Position numbers and translations under genes: made by a program
Notes under the pieces: generated by a model
What the model was told of the DNA's origin: nothing
What the model saw: only the letters and a program-made list of their open reading frames with translations
Databases searched by the model: none
Assembly: GCF_010093595.1 (NCBI RefSeq)
Contig: NW_022985474.1
Span: 253,371 to 317,370, forward strand
DNA from: Mytilinidion resinicola
Taxonomy: Eukaryota; Ascomycota; Dothideomycetes; Mytilinidiales; Mytilinidiaceae
Direction of reading: 5' to 3'
Length of the DNA stretch: 64,000 nt
Part shown: piece by piece, positions 11,006 to 20,700 of the stretch
Numbering within the stretch: the stretch's first letter is position 1
Layout of the letters: each line of letters opens with the position of its first letter

Positions 11006-13756
11006 CTACTCGAAATTATCGTCCTTGAACCCGACCTCCTCGCCCTTCGCGCGGATCGGACTCAGAGGTCCCGCATCCATCTGCACAGCTGGCACGACGC
11101 CGCCTATAAGGCTCTTCCGATGACTCCGGGGTGCGATGTCGAGCGTCTCGCTGACCTCCTCCACCACCGCGGCCTCTCCGACCTCGCTCTCCAGCTCCTC
11201 GCCATCATGCCTGTGATATTTGAACTTCAGGTAGACTATATCGTTGTATACCGCATCTAGGAACTCTTGCATCCCCTTGAGCGGCATCAAGGGGATGGCC
11301 TCTTTCTCCCCTTCCTTGTCCATATTGGCAGTCGTGATCAGAGGCCGGCGTGACGCATAGAAGGCCTTCGCGCGATCGAGGTTCTTTTCAGCCTGCATAG
11401 GCTTCTCCAATTTGATCCACTCGTCCGCAGCCAGCGCAGCCCACATGCCTGCTTTCCGCCGCCGCGACCCAAGCTGCATGCTGCCGACGCCCCGGCGGGC
11501 GGCGTAGCACGCGCTGATGCGTTCCTGGAAGAGCGCTGTACCCACTCCTCCGACGAGCTTAGCGTTGGCGTCAATGATGCGCTGGCCCCAGCGGGCGGCA
11601 TCATCGGCGGCAGAGGAGCCGCGAAGGCGGAGGAGCTCGAGGCCGAGCGCTGTGCTGCGGAGGGCGTGGTAGGGGGATGATGAGCGGGTGTTATAGTTAT
11701 ACAGCGCAGTCTCGAGCCAATTGTCAATGTTCTCCGTGCGGGTTTTGGACGAGATCGGCTGGGTGCTCATCAGGGCAGACAGAGCCGCCATTTCGTTGGC
11801 AGCGGCATAGTGGAGCATTGCTTGGTCGTTATTGAAGTCGGTAATTAGGAGTGTGTAGGTAGACAGCGCGAGCTTGAAGTCTCGCAGCATGAAGGAAAAG
11901 TCGGCTAGCTTCCGCATGAGGGCTTCGGGCGCCTCAGGCCGGTAGAAACCTTGGAGGCTGTCATAATTGGAGCTGGAAGAGCTGGCGGTGGGCGATGAGG
12001 AGGTGCGGCTGGATGAGAAGGGAGTCCAAGCACGCTTCGAGAGGGACATGAAGCGGCCTGAGATTCCTCGCCGTCGAGAGGCAATGTGCTCGTTCCATTG
12101 AGCCGCCATTCTCTCCATGTGAGGAATGATAGATTGGACGACCAATTCCCGGGTGAAAGTCCGTAAAGCTGTTACATCAGAGTCATAGAGATAAGGAGTA
12201 GGATCCTCAATATCGTCTGTTGTTTCTACCAAATTATCAGTCCAAAGTCGAACTCTAGAGATTTTGCTCCTACCTCGCTTTTCGATCTTCGCCAGCTCTT
12301 CGGCCGCGGATATCCATTCACACTTAGGGTGCTCCACACTATCGTCATCCGAAGGGATACAACGATTAGGTTTGAGTCTAAGAAGATGGCAGTGAAGCCC
12401 GAAGTGCCGCTTCATCTGTTCGAAGAGGGTGTTGGACTTGGCGATATCCCCTTCTTCATCATCGTGAATGAGAACATAGTATCGGAGATAATCCTGGTGG
12501 ACCCACTGGGGCAATCTGTAATCTCCTCCAGACGTCGAACTGTAAAGCCGTCGCAGCTCCTCTATCGGCGACGGATGTCGGGAACTAATGGCAAGGACAC
12601 AAGATACTGGGTGAGAAAAGGTCTCGAATGGGACGAGGGGAATGCCAGAGAGTGTTCTTTTCAGGAAAAGGGTATAAAACGGTGATTCCGAAGTCTCCGC
12701 TGGCTGAGATGCAGTCTTATGGTTCAAGTAGTCCTCGACAGGGCTGTTGGAATACTCCTCAGAGTACTGCAAATGCCGTTCTACAACCTCCTCGATTTGA
12801 CCAAGATCTCCACCGGTACGTATTGTGTGGGATGACGGCCTGCCGCTCTCCCGAGTGCCATTTGTTCCTTCCAAACTACTCCTCCCGGGGACTGCCTGTG
12901 ATTTGAAGCCATCCGTGGGCGCGACAAAGCGTATCGCAAAATCGCCCCAAGCCCTAGTCACTCGTACGCTGTCTATCATGGCGACCTTTCCAGGTATAGA
13001 CTCTCCAAATGGCCTCAGCAGCTCCAGAAATCCTCCAGAAAACCCTTTCTCATGCATGATATCGTCAACATCCTTCGAGGTATGCACGGCGACGTGAGGC
13101 GCAAACCCGCGCAATATGAGACTCCGCAGTTCGTCCGACCCGCCAACTGGCGCATTCATGGGGGATTGTGTGCCATTCTGCCTTCCGGGAGAGAATACTG
13201 AGCCCGGGATGACTGACGCGGTGGGGGTGGCAGACCCAGAGGATGGGATGGATGTAGAGGATCTTATGGTCGAGGCGTATAGTGAATGGAGGGACGAGTT
13301 CGAACGTCGTGAGGGCAGAGTAGTGGATCTCCCCATGCCGGTAGGCGACTCTCCCCGCTTGGGCAGCCTTATTGACGCGGCCGAGTCGTACATGGCGGGG
13401 CTTCTAAACGATGAAGCATCGTTCGAAGGCGTCATGAGAGCCTCCCGCGAGAGTTCCAGGTGTCGTGCTGGGTGCGCGCGGGGACCGGCGAGGTTGCGCT
13501 TCTCATGGGCTGTGGGGACGGTATCGGAGGAGGGCGAGTAGCTGTTTGGAAACTGTATCAGTGTTCCCTCAGTGAGTAGGCGTGGTCGAGGCGCATCTGG
13601 CAATGCAGCTGGAGGTTCAAGTTCGGGTGGGACCGAGTCCAAGTGTTTGTCGCGGAGGGATAACCAACCTCCAAAAAATATATTGGAATTGAGAGTGTGT
13701 CTTTGCACCATCTCCTTCGAGCACACGGCTTTATATAGCAAGCAGTCTGCTGTCAT
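11006..13756 (-). CDS. trs85: TRAPP complex subunit Trs85/TRAPPC8
   Basis: The frame gives up to 916 aa. Trs85 is the TRAPPIII-specific subunit that activates Ypt1/Rab1 in autophagy and ER-Golgi traffic. Family features are the Ser-rich N-terminal third, then PLVPFETFSHPVSCVLAISS, DYLRYYVLIHDDE, the segment DSDVTALRTFTRELVVQ, and RRRGISGRFMSLSKR. A helical-repeat C-terminal half follows. A 48 nt stretch at 12273-12226 has GT...TAG ends and an ACTGATAA branch-like site. Its length is divisible by three, and removing it restores the family-like join KR-ETTDDIEDPTPY, so I think it is an intron. The first 15 residues are doubtful because the start lies only 93 bp from the divergent CCA1 start. 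Met16 (13711) is an alternative. Confidence 0.88.
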   Translation of the reverse strand: MTADCLLYKAVCSKEMVQRHTLNSNIFFGGWLSLRDKHLDSVPPELEPPAALPDAPRPRLLTEGTLIQFPNSYSPSSDTVPTAHEKRNLAGPRAHPARHLELSREALMTPSNDASSFRSPAMYDSAASIRLPKRGESPTGMGRSTTLPSRRSNSSLHSLYASTIRSSTSIPSSGSATPTASVIPGSVFSPGRQNGTQSPMNAPVGGSDELRSLILRGFAPHVAVHTSKDVDDIMHEKGFSGGFLELLRPFGESIPGKVAMIDSVRVTRAWGDFAIRFVAPTDGFKSQAVPGRSSLEGTNGTRESGRPSSHTIRTGGDLGQIEEVVERHLQYSEEYSNSPVEDYLNHKTASQPAETSESPFYTLFLKRTLSGIPLVPFETFSHPVSCVLAISSRHPSPIEELRRLYSSTSGGDYRLPQWVHQDYLRYYVLIHDDEEGDIAKSNTLFEQMKRHFGLHCHLLRLKPNRCIPSDDDSVEHPKCEWISAAEELAKIEKRGRSKISRVRLWTDNLVETTDDIEDPTPYLYDSDVTALRTFTRELVVQSIIPHMERMAAQWNEHIASRRRGISGRFMSLSKRAWTPFSSSRTSSSPTASSSSSNYDSLQGFYRPEAPEALMRKLADFSFMLRDFKLALSTYTLLITDFNNDQAMLHYAAANEMAALSALMSTQPISSKTRTENIDNWLETALYNYNTRSSSPYHALRSTALGLELLRLRGSSAADDAARWGQRIIDANAKLVGGVGTALFQERISACYAARRGVGSMQLGSRRRKAGMWAALAADEWIKLEKPMQAEKNLDRAKAFYASRRPLITTANMDKEGEKEAIPLMPLKGMQEFLDAVYNDIVYLKFKYHRHDGEELESEVGEAAVVEEVSETLDIAPRSHRKSLIGGVVPAVQMDAGPLSPIRAKGEEVGFKDDNFE

Positions 13757-13849
13757 TCATTCACCATCTCCCCCATTAAAACTTAGTACTTCGTAGTTGT
13801 CATCGTCACTGAATGCAGAGATTCGACACCAATCCAGGCACTCACCCGG
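13757..13849. promoter_or_regulatory. Very short bidirectional promoter, trs85 / cca1
   Basis: Only 93 bp separate the two outermost in-frame start codons on opposite strands. Either both transcripts start inside this gap, or the true starts are further in (Met16 for trs85; Met45 or Met80 for cca1). Confidence 0.5.
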
Positions 13850-16800
13850 ATGACTCTACGTCTTTGTCCACGCCAGTTTTTGACTCTTCTTCATCCCCAA
13901 AACATTTCAGCATCTATACGTTCAAGAGCTCTTAGTGTCCGTCTGGCCGGGGTCCATCATCTTTCCCCGTATAATCGCTGGATGTCCTCGCGAAGATCTT
14001 CAAGTCCAGCCCTACGCCAGGAGCAGACCTCAAAACGACAAAAGTTTGAACATCAGAGCCTCTCTGAAATACGCCCACACAGCACGATGGACAAAAGCTC
14101 ACTTCCGTCCAGCCTAAAGCTCACTGAGGTCGAGTCGACTTTGCGCCAGCTTTTGCTGGATGTCGTCGCGTATATTGAGAGCACCTCTGGCGCCGATCCA
14201 CTTGACTCTACCGTAAAGTTGCCCGAAGAGCTCGAAAATGCTCCATTGGAACTTCGCTTTGCTGGCGGTTGGGTCCGAGACAAGCTGCTTGGGGTGGGCA
14301 GTCATGACATTGACATTGCTATCAACAAGATGACGGGGCTCAACTTTGCGGAGAAGATGCAGGAATATCTAGAAAAGCCCGAGAGTATCGAGAAGTATGG
14401 TCCAGACATCCTACGCGGTATAGCAAAGATTGAGCGGAATCCCGAGAAATCAAAAAATTTAGAGACGGCTACTACCAAGCTGCTGGGGCTCGATCTAGAT
14501 TTTGTGAACCTCCGCAAAGAGACGTACAAGGACGACAGCCGGAACCCAGAAGTCGAGTTTGGCACGCCAGAAGAAGATGCCATCAGACGCGATGCCACCA
14601 TCAATTCAATGTTCTACAACATCAACACGTCGTCAATCGAAGATCTCACGGGCAGAGGCTGGGAAGACATGCAAGCGAAAATCATCAGGACGCCATTGGA
14701 ACCGTATCAAACTTTCATGGATGACCCACTGCGCACTCTCAGATTGATTCGATTTGCTAGCAGACTCAACTACACCATAGATCCTGAAGCAGAAAATTCT
14801 ATGGGCAATGACGACATCAAGAAGGCATTTGCGTTGAAGATAAGCAGAGAGAGGATCTGGGTAGAGTTGGAGAAGATGCTCAAAGGGCCAGACCCGCACA
14901 TGGCGATGGTTTTGATCGATCGTGTCGGTCTGTACGACACCATCTTCACAGACCCCACTCGAGATCTGCCATCGAAACCAGAGCTTTCCTACTTCGCTTC
15001 TGCGTACGAGACTGTTTTCGAGATGCTTAGCCCCGAAAAGGCAGATGACATTATATCATCTAGTCTACTACGCAGTCCGGAAGAGAAGTTTCAGGCCTGG
15101 ATGTCTGTTGCAGTTATGGCATGGGCCGATGCACCTCTCGTCGATCCTCCGAAGAAGAATAGGCCAATGCTATACGCTCCGCAACTGGTAGCATGGGAGG
15201 GTGTCAAGGCTCCGAACAAGATCTCCGATGTCATTACAGCTTCGATGAAGAATCTTGAGGAGATAAAAAACCTCAAAGATCAGTGTGTGATCCAACTAAG
15301 ATCCCCACATAGGCGGAAGGATGGGCAAGATGCTAGCGCCAGGGATATTCTAGGGATGGCAATTCGAAGCTGGGGTCAGTCGTGGAGGAGCCAATTGCTC
15401 TTCGCACTCTTGCACGACATCGCTCTAGGATCCATCTCAAAAGAAAGTAAGCGTGAAATACACTCATCATCCCGAAAGGTTTTGCTAATCAAGCTCCAGC
15501 CATTCTGTCCACATACAGCGCCTTCCTCGCCCACCTCACCAAGTCTGACCTACTCGATGTCTATGCTGAAAAGCCCATTCTGACCGGCACCGACCTCGCC
15601 AAAGCCCTTTCCATGAAACCCGGCCCATGGATGAAAGATGCCCTTAACGTCGTAATGGCCTGGCAACTCCGCCACCCCGACATCACAGATCACACCGAAG
15701 TCGTCGAAGCCGTCAGAGCCCACGTCGATGCGACGTCCAAAGGTGGCTTTAAACCCAACCCAAAGACAAGTGAGCTTCCCGCCCGCCTCGCCACCCACTT
15801 CCTCCAGCTTACCATCCGACCCCTCTTCGCGTCATCACAGAAGAACGATCTTAACAACCTCACCCCCGCCGGCCATGTATCCACTCGGCCACTAACTCGA
15901 AAGACTGTCAGTTTCGACGAAGTGGCGCCCTGGAAGGCACCAGGTCAGGCCTACGCCATCGACCTGCTCCGCTGGGTCCTACAATCACTCGACCCCAAAG
16001 GCGTAGAAGCAAACTGGGGCTTACTCATCCCCCCAATCCTCAGAATCCTAGACGACCTCGACATAGCATGGAAAGCGACTGGCTGCGAGCTCCTCACTCT
16101 CCTCTTGAAAAACACCCCCCCTGCATTGCTATCACGAACCGGCCTTGGAAAAGTCTTCGAAGAAACACTCATGCCCTGCCTCACCTACCTCCCCTCCCTA
16201 ACCCCCGAAGCCGAATCGGTAGTCCTATTAGATAAAACCATCCCAGCCCTCATGGCGCTGGCAGACGCTCTATACCCCCCTTCCCAATTTTCCACAGCAC
16301 CCCCCAGTGTTTCATCTAGCAACACAAAAAGACCCCTTACAACACCAAATCCCATAACTCGCTCCCGCTACTTCGACAACCTCCTCCGCGCCGCCATCTT
16401 TGCCCCCTTCGCACACTCGGGCACCCACGTCCGCATCGCCGAAACCCTCTTCACGCACGTCATCCCTCTCCTGGATGCGATGCAACTCGACTCCGTCAAG
16501 CACCTCCAGCGCCTCCTCCCCATGCTCGCAGATACCCTGTCCGAACCTCTTGGTGTAGCGTGCCCGCCGTTGCTGGAACAGGCGACGAGGGCGATACAGG
16601 CTGTGATGTTGAATGCGTGGCCAAGGATATCGGTGCATAGGGGGGAGGTGGTTAGGGGGCTAGTCGTGTGCTGGGTGAGGATCTGTGAATCGGAGGAGCT
16701 GGTGGGGAATGGTAAGGTGGAGGGGTTGGAAGGGGTGAAGGGAGTTTTGAGAGCCGCCGCGGAGATGCTGGTTGAGGTAGTAGAGACGGATGGGGACGTT

Positions 16801-16875
16801 GATTTTAAGAGTGAGGTGGCGGGCTTGGTTGAGGCGGATCGGCGGGTTGGGGGGCTGTTTGACGGTGTTGTTTAA
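13850..16875 (+). CDS. cca1: tRNA CCA-adding enzyme (CCA1) fused in frame to TTI2-like domain
   Basis: Exon 1 is 13850-15446 and exon 2 is 15500-16875, joined over a 53 nt intron (gtaagc...ccag), giving 990 aa. Residues about 95-600 are a class II CCA nucleotidyltransferase that adds CCA to tRNA 3' ends. Visible motifs are GGWVRD (139-144), DID metal ligands at D153/D155, RRDATINSMFYN, EDLTGRGWEDM and DPLRTLRLIRFASRL. The Arg/Ser-rich N-terminus could be mitochondrial targeting, with Met45 or Met80 as cytosolic/nuclear starts, as in yeast. From about residue 622 the sequence is TTI2-like (NLTPAGH, LLIPPILRILDDLDIAWK, PPLLEQATRAIQAVMLNAWPR), the TTT-complex cochaperone for PIKK kinases. No stop and no Met separates the parts. 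A GTGAGC at 15770 could be an alternative donor. Confidence 0.85.
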
Positions 16876-17213
16876 GGGGGTGGGGAGTAGATAGCTTTTT
16901 GATATGATGGCATAACACAGTATGGGTACCTACCCTTCTTCACTACTGTTGGAGCTGCTTCGGTGAGTGACTATCATGGGTGCACAGTCGACTATAAACG
17001 CGGCCTTATGGCCGTGGGTTTCAAGTCTAGTTCCGCGATCGTTCTCTTAAAGTCTGTCAACCCAAAATCACGAATTAGTAGCACAACCATCATCGCCCGA
17101 GCTTCTAACCCACAGAACCAAGACACACGAATAACACATCACCGAAGCACTTTACAAAGCCTAGTATATATTTACACCACCCCTGCACACCATCTACAAC
17201 CGTCCACCCCAAC
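16876..17213. other. Convergent 3' intergenic region
   Basis: About 340 bp lie between two genes that converge. No gene or clear terminator is seen. Confidence 0.4.
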
Positions 17214-17950
17214 CTACCTCAACACCCCATCCACCTCCTCCCCATCATCCTTGACAGTCTCCAGCTCCAAATCACTCTGATCCTCCCCCTCCTCATCGCT
17301 CTTATCCGCCTCCTCCTCGTCCCTAAACCCCTCCTGGCCCGCGAGCAGCGGCTCCGCGCCCCCGGTCCCCGCATCCCCCGTCTTCTTCGCCTCCTCCCTG
17401 CTCCCGATAATCACGCTGCCCGCGACCAGCATCGCCGCGCCGATCCACCACACCCCCGGCAGCAACTCGGAGAAGATGAGCGCGCCGAGCACGGCCGTGA
17501 GCATGAAGTTCGCCGAGGTGTTGATGATGCTGACGCGGACGGTCGAGGAGGCGAGGGTCAGGGCGCGCGTGAAGAGGCCCCACATGATGGCGTTGAAGAG
17601 GAGGTTGAGGGCGAAGAAGACCTGTGTTAAGTTCAGGTTTAGCGGAATGTGTTGGGAATCAAACTAGGGACCGTGACACGGCATGTTAGGGGGGGAACGT
17701 ACGCCGCGGATGAGGTATTCGACGAAGTGGTTTCCGGGACTCAGGCCGAAGCCTTTGGAGATGACGTGCGCCCAGGTGGTTGTGAGGGTGGTGGTTGTGC
17801 TGGGTAGACGGGTTAGTATATTGCTTGCTATGCTTTTGGAGTGATGAGTAGAGAGATGTACAGCTTTGCGAAGACGCCATTGAAGGAGGCACAGGCGCCA
17901 CTTGCAACGGCGAGGATGAGCCAGGTTGGGCTCGAGCGGAGTCTGTCCAT
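17214..17950 (-). CDS. TMEM42/EamA-like small drug-metabolite transporter family protein
   Basis: Three exons, 17950-17862, 17799-17703 and 17621-17214, give 197 aa. The introns are short (62 and 81 nt, GT-AG). The first segment, WLILAVASGACASFNGVFAKL, is a typical first helix of a half-size DMT protein. Exon 3 encodes VFFALNLLFNAIMWGLFTRAL and a third and fourth helix (FMLTAVLGALIFSELLPGVWW, IGAAMLVAGSVIIGS). The layout matches TMEM42-like proteins, four-helix EamA half-units that may dimerise. The C-terminus is long and acidic (DEEEADKSDEEGEDQSD) and should be cytosolic. Substrate unknown. A start in exon 3 (17585) would remove two helices and is unlikely. Confidence 0.82.
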
Positions 17951-18101
17951 TATGGAAGAGTTGGTATTGGTGTCAGGCGGCCTCAGTATCTATGTCGTGG
18001 TGTTAGAACGCGCGAGGTTGAGCGCCAAGGTCGAAGCCGCGTTCGGCCGGCACTCCGATTGGTGCTGGGTGGGTTATGCTTGGAGATTTATATAGGTTAT
18101 G

Positions 18102-18425
18102 GGAGCACTTCAAAAGGTGCCAGAAGGGTAGAAACAAGGCTCTCGGATACTAAAGGCTCTCGGATACTAGTCTAAATCACGATGTGACAAACTTTACGCT
18201 TTGGACTGATTTCTAAGGCTTGTTGGAGCACCTCTGACGGTGTCAAGCAGCGGGGAAAGCGCAGTTCAAGGCTGCCTAAATCACAACAAGATAAATGTTG
18301 CATGTCAGGCATCAAGAAGCGTTGAAGCACTTCAGACAGTATTCTAATAGGGCGATTCTAAAGGCAGTCTGAATCACGATGGAGGTCCATTTTACATCAG
18401 TACTGGAGCACCCCAAACAGCGCCT
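18102..18425. repeat. Degenerate tandem repeat, about 80-120 bp unit
   Basis: A GAGCAC-core element followed by a variable ..GGTG/CAG.. part recurs at about 18102, 18225, 18324 and 18405. An AATCAC(G/A)A element recurs at about 18174, 18277 and 18371 in the same phase. A 16 bp doublet (GGCTCTCGGATACTA) lies at 18137-18169. The copies are too diverged for recent duplication, and the unit is non-coding. It lies downstream of TOA2 and upstream of the TMEM42-like gene. Confidence 0.5.
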
Positions 18426-18729
18426 TCCCACGATCAAATCATGATCACGAAGCATCAGGTCTACGATGTGGGGAAATGGTGTCATTTTCTCACTGCCGGT
18501 GTATCATAACTGCCTGCGCCAAATAAACCCACTAACTCCATACCATGCGCACCCCTCCCTAACGCCTGGATATAGAAGTTCTATTCAAAGCCCCGCAAGA
18601 GTAAGAAAGGTCCTCGTCGGTCGATGCCTAGCACTTTCAATTTTTTTTGGTGGGTTTCGAAGGTGTCTCGGTTTCAGTACCTAGGGAATTCTAAATAAGC
18701 AACGCATCGCGAAGGTATCCGGGACCCAT

Positions 18730-19189
18730 CTAGGCAGGATCACCAGGACGCTTCGCATTGCAGCTGACGATCTTGATTTTCTCCGCCGTGATGGAATTCG
18801 TGTTGTCCAGTTTGAGGGCGATGTCTTTGATGATGAACGTCCACACTTCGTCGCAGAACCGGTAGGTATCGAGATGTCCCTACAGCGGGCGCAGAGCTGT
18901 TAGCAAGCGCAGCAGACTAGCGACCGCGCGTAACCGCTTAGATTTACCTTGAATGTCATGCGCGCCTTGACCTTCTCGGCGAGGACATCTGCGACAGCCT
19001 TGTCGAGGTGGGTGAGGATCTTGAGGGCGAGCTGCGGTTCGATGCCACCGTTGCTAATGAACTCGTCAAGCGTGTCCGTGAGCGAGCTTCCCAGGCTGCA
19101 GCCGGTTAGTGAACGCCATTAGCACGCATCGCAAGCAAGAGGCAGTACCTGCTACGGCGGTAGAGCTCATAGTACTTGGAGTCGGCCAT
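18730..19189 (-). CDS. toa2: Transcription factor IIA gamma (small) subunit
   Basis: Three exons, 19189-19149, 19095-18948 and 18879-18730, give 112 aa, the normal size for TFIIA gamma. The protein starts [19 protein letters not shown], the classic N-terminus of this family. It continues with the helical [18 protein letters not shown] and the beta-barrel part [24 protein letters not shown] gamma pairs with TOA1 to stabilise TBP on TATA DNA during RNA polymerase II initiation. The gene is divergent from vma16 with 356 bp between starts. All introns have GT-AG ends (GTACTG...GCAG, GTAAAT...GTAG). Confidence 0.95.
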
Positions 19190-19545
19190 GGTGGTGGGCC
19201 TGGCGACGACGACGGTGTAGGAGAGATGGAGCCAGGCAGCGAGGCGAGATCAAAGACGTCCACTTACGTGCCAAGGCGCTAATGCAATACTACACGTGAC
19301 CTAGGCTCACAATCCACTTGTCTCTTGTTTTAATTCTTAAGATAAGCTACACAGGCTTTGGAAGTGAGAGCAGTCTCAATAAGCATCAAACCAAGCCTTC
19401 CTTTCTGCTCACTAAAAGTGAGATATATTCTACACGTGATCTAAAGCTAGCGGCGCATCATTCTCTCGCTCATCGAGGACAGCTCCCGCCAGCACCCCAG
19501 CCCACCACCATCGCACTCGCTCCTCTACCGCACTCCGATCCGACT

Positions 19546-20347
19546 ATGGTCCTCAAATATGGCTTCGGCGCGTCGACGCTGACGTTGGGTGTGATCGGCT
19601 TGTGTGAGTAGGAATCTGTCGAGGGTGTAGGCAGCTACTGATTGCAGCTAGATATGCTTTTTAATGGCGAGGGGGAAGCCTTCAACGTAAGATATACCAC
19701 AACGAAGCTTCAGTAGCTATACTAAGATACTGGTCCAGGTCGGAGCATTCCTCGAGAGCGTCTCACCTTATGTATGGGCGGATCTAGGCATCGGGATGTG
19801 CATTGGGCTATCCGTCGTCGGAGCGGCATGGTATGTACACGAACCCATTGTCAGGAAAGCAATCTGGCTGACCAGAACCCAGGGGCATATTCACAACCGG
19901 TGTATCCATCCTCGGCGGAGGTGTCAAGGCTCCACGGATAAGAACGAAGAACTTGATCTCCATCATCTTCTGCGAAGTCGTCGCCATCTACGGCGTCATC
20001 ATGGCTATTGTCTTCTCCTCCAAGCTCAAGGCCATTTCGGACATTGAGGCTCTATACTCGGGCGGCAACTTCTATACCGGCTTTGCGTTGTTCTGGGGTG
20101 GCATAACCGTCGGCATGTGCAATCTGATATGTGGTGTCTCAGTGGGCATCAACGGAAGCAGCGCCGCGTTAGCAGATGCTGCGGACCCAACTCTGTACGT
20201 TCTTCCAGCCTTCGTCTTCCACATCTCTTGCTCACAGATCCTAGCTTCGTCAAAATTCTAGTCATCGAGATCTTCAGCTCTGTCCTCGGACTCTTCGGAC
20301 TAATCGTTGGACTGCTGGTGGCAGGAAACGCACCGGACTTTGCCTAG
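19546..20347 (+). CDS. vma16: V-type ATPase proteolipid subunit c''
   Basis: Five exons (19546-19603, 19652-19686, 19739-19830, 19883-20194, 20245-20347) give 199 aa. Exon 2 is only 35 nt; its acceptor at 19651 was chosen because it gives [17 protein letters not shown], the family sequence. The protein is a doubled proteolipid: helices around [54 protein letters not shown] and [20 protein letters not shown]93 (FCEVV) is the expected proton-carrying carboxylate in the rotor ring; E174 is the second one. Subunit c'' sits in the Vo ring with c and c' and drives proton pumping into vacuoles and Golgi. Confidence 0.95.
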
Positions 20348-20633
20348 TGAAATCACAGTATAGGAAGGATAAAAAATGTTAAGATAGCCTAGTGGTGGCT
20401 CACAGTGGATACTCATCCGGCATCAGGAGTTCAGGATAGCGGGATAATCTGGGTGTAGTTAGAATGGCGACGCAGCGGTAGTTGCAAGTCGCAAGCATTG
20501 CCGCTTCAACGTGTATATAAACTGTGTAGCATGTATTATGACCAAGGAATGGATCGTTTGAAACTGAGAATTTTGCTGTAAATGATTTGCAGTGTAATAA
20601 ATACTCGTGAAATATGACTATAATATATAGTAC

Positions 20634-20641
20634 TATAAAAG
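20634..20641 (+). promoter_or_regulatory. TATA box of gephyrin/CnxE gene
   Basis: TATAAAAG lies 60 bp upstream of the ATG at 20701, a suitable distance for a short 5' UTR. Confidence 0.55.
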
Positions 20642-20700
20642 GCGTTGGTCTTAAAAGGACCTCCGGCCATCTCCGCTAACCTCAAATCTCCACCAACACC

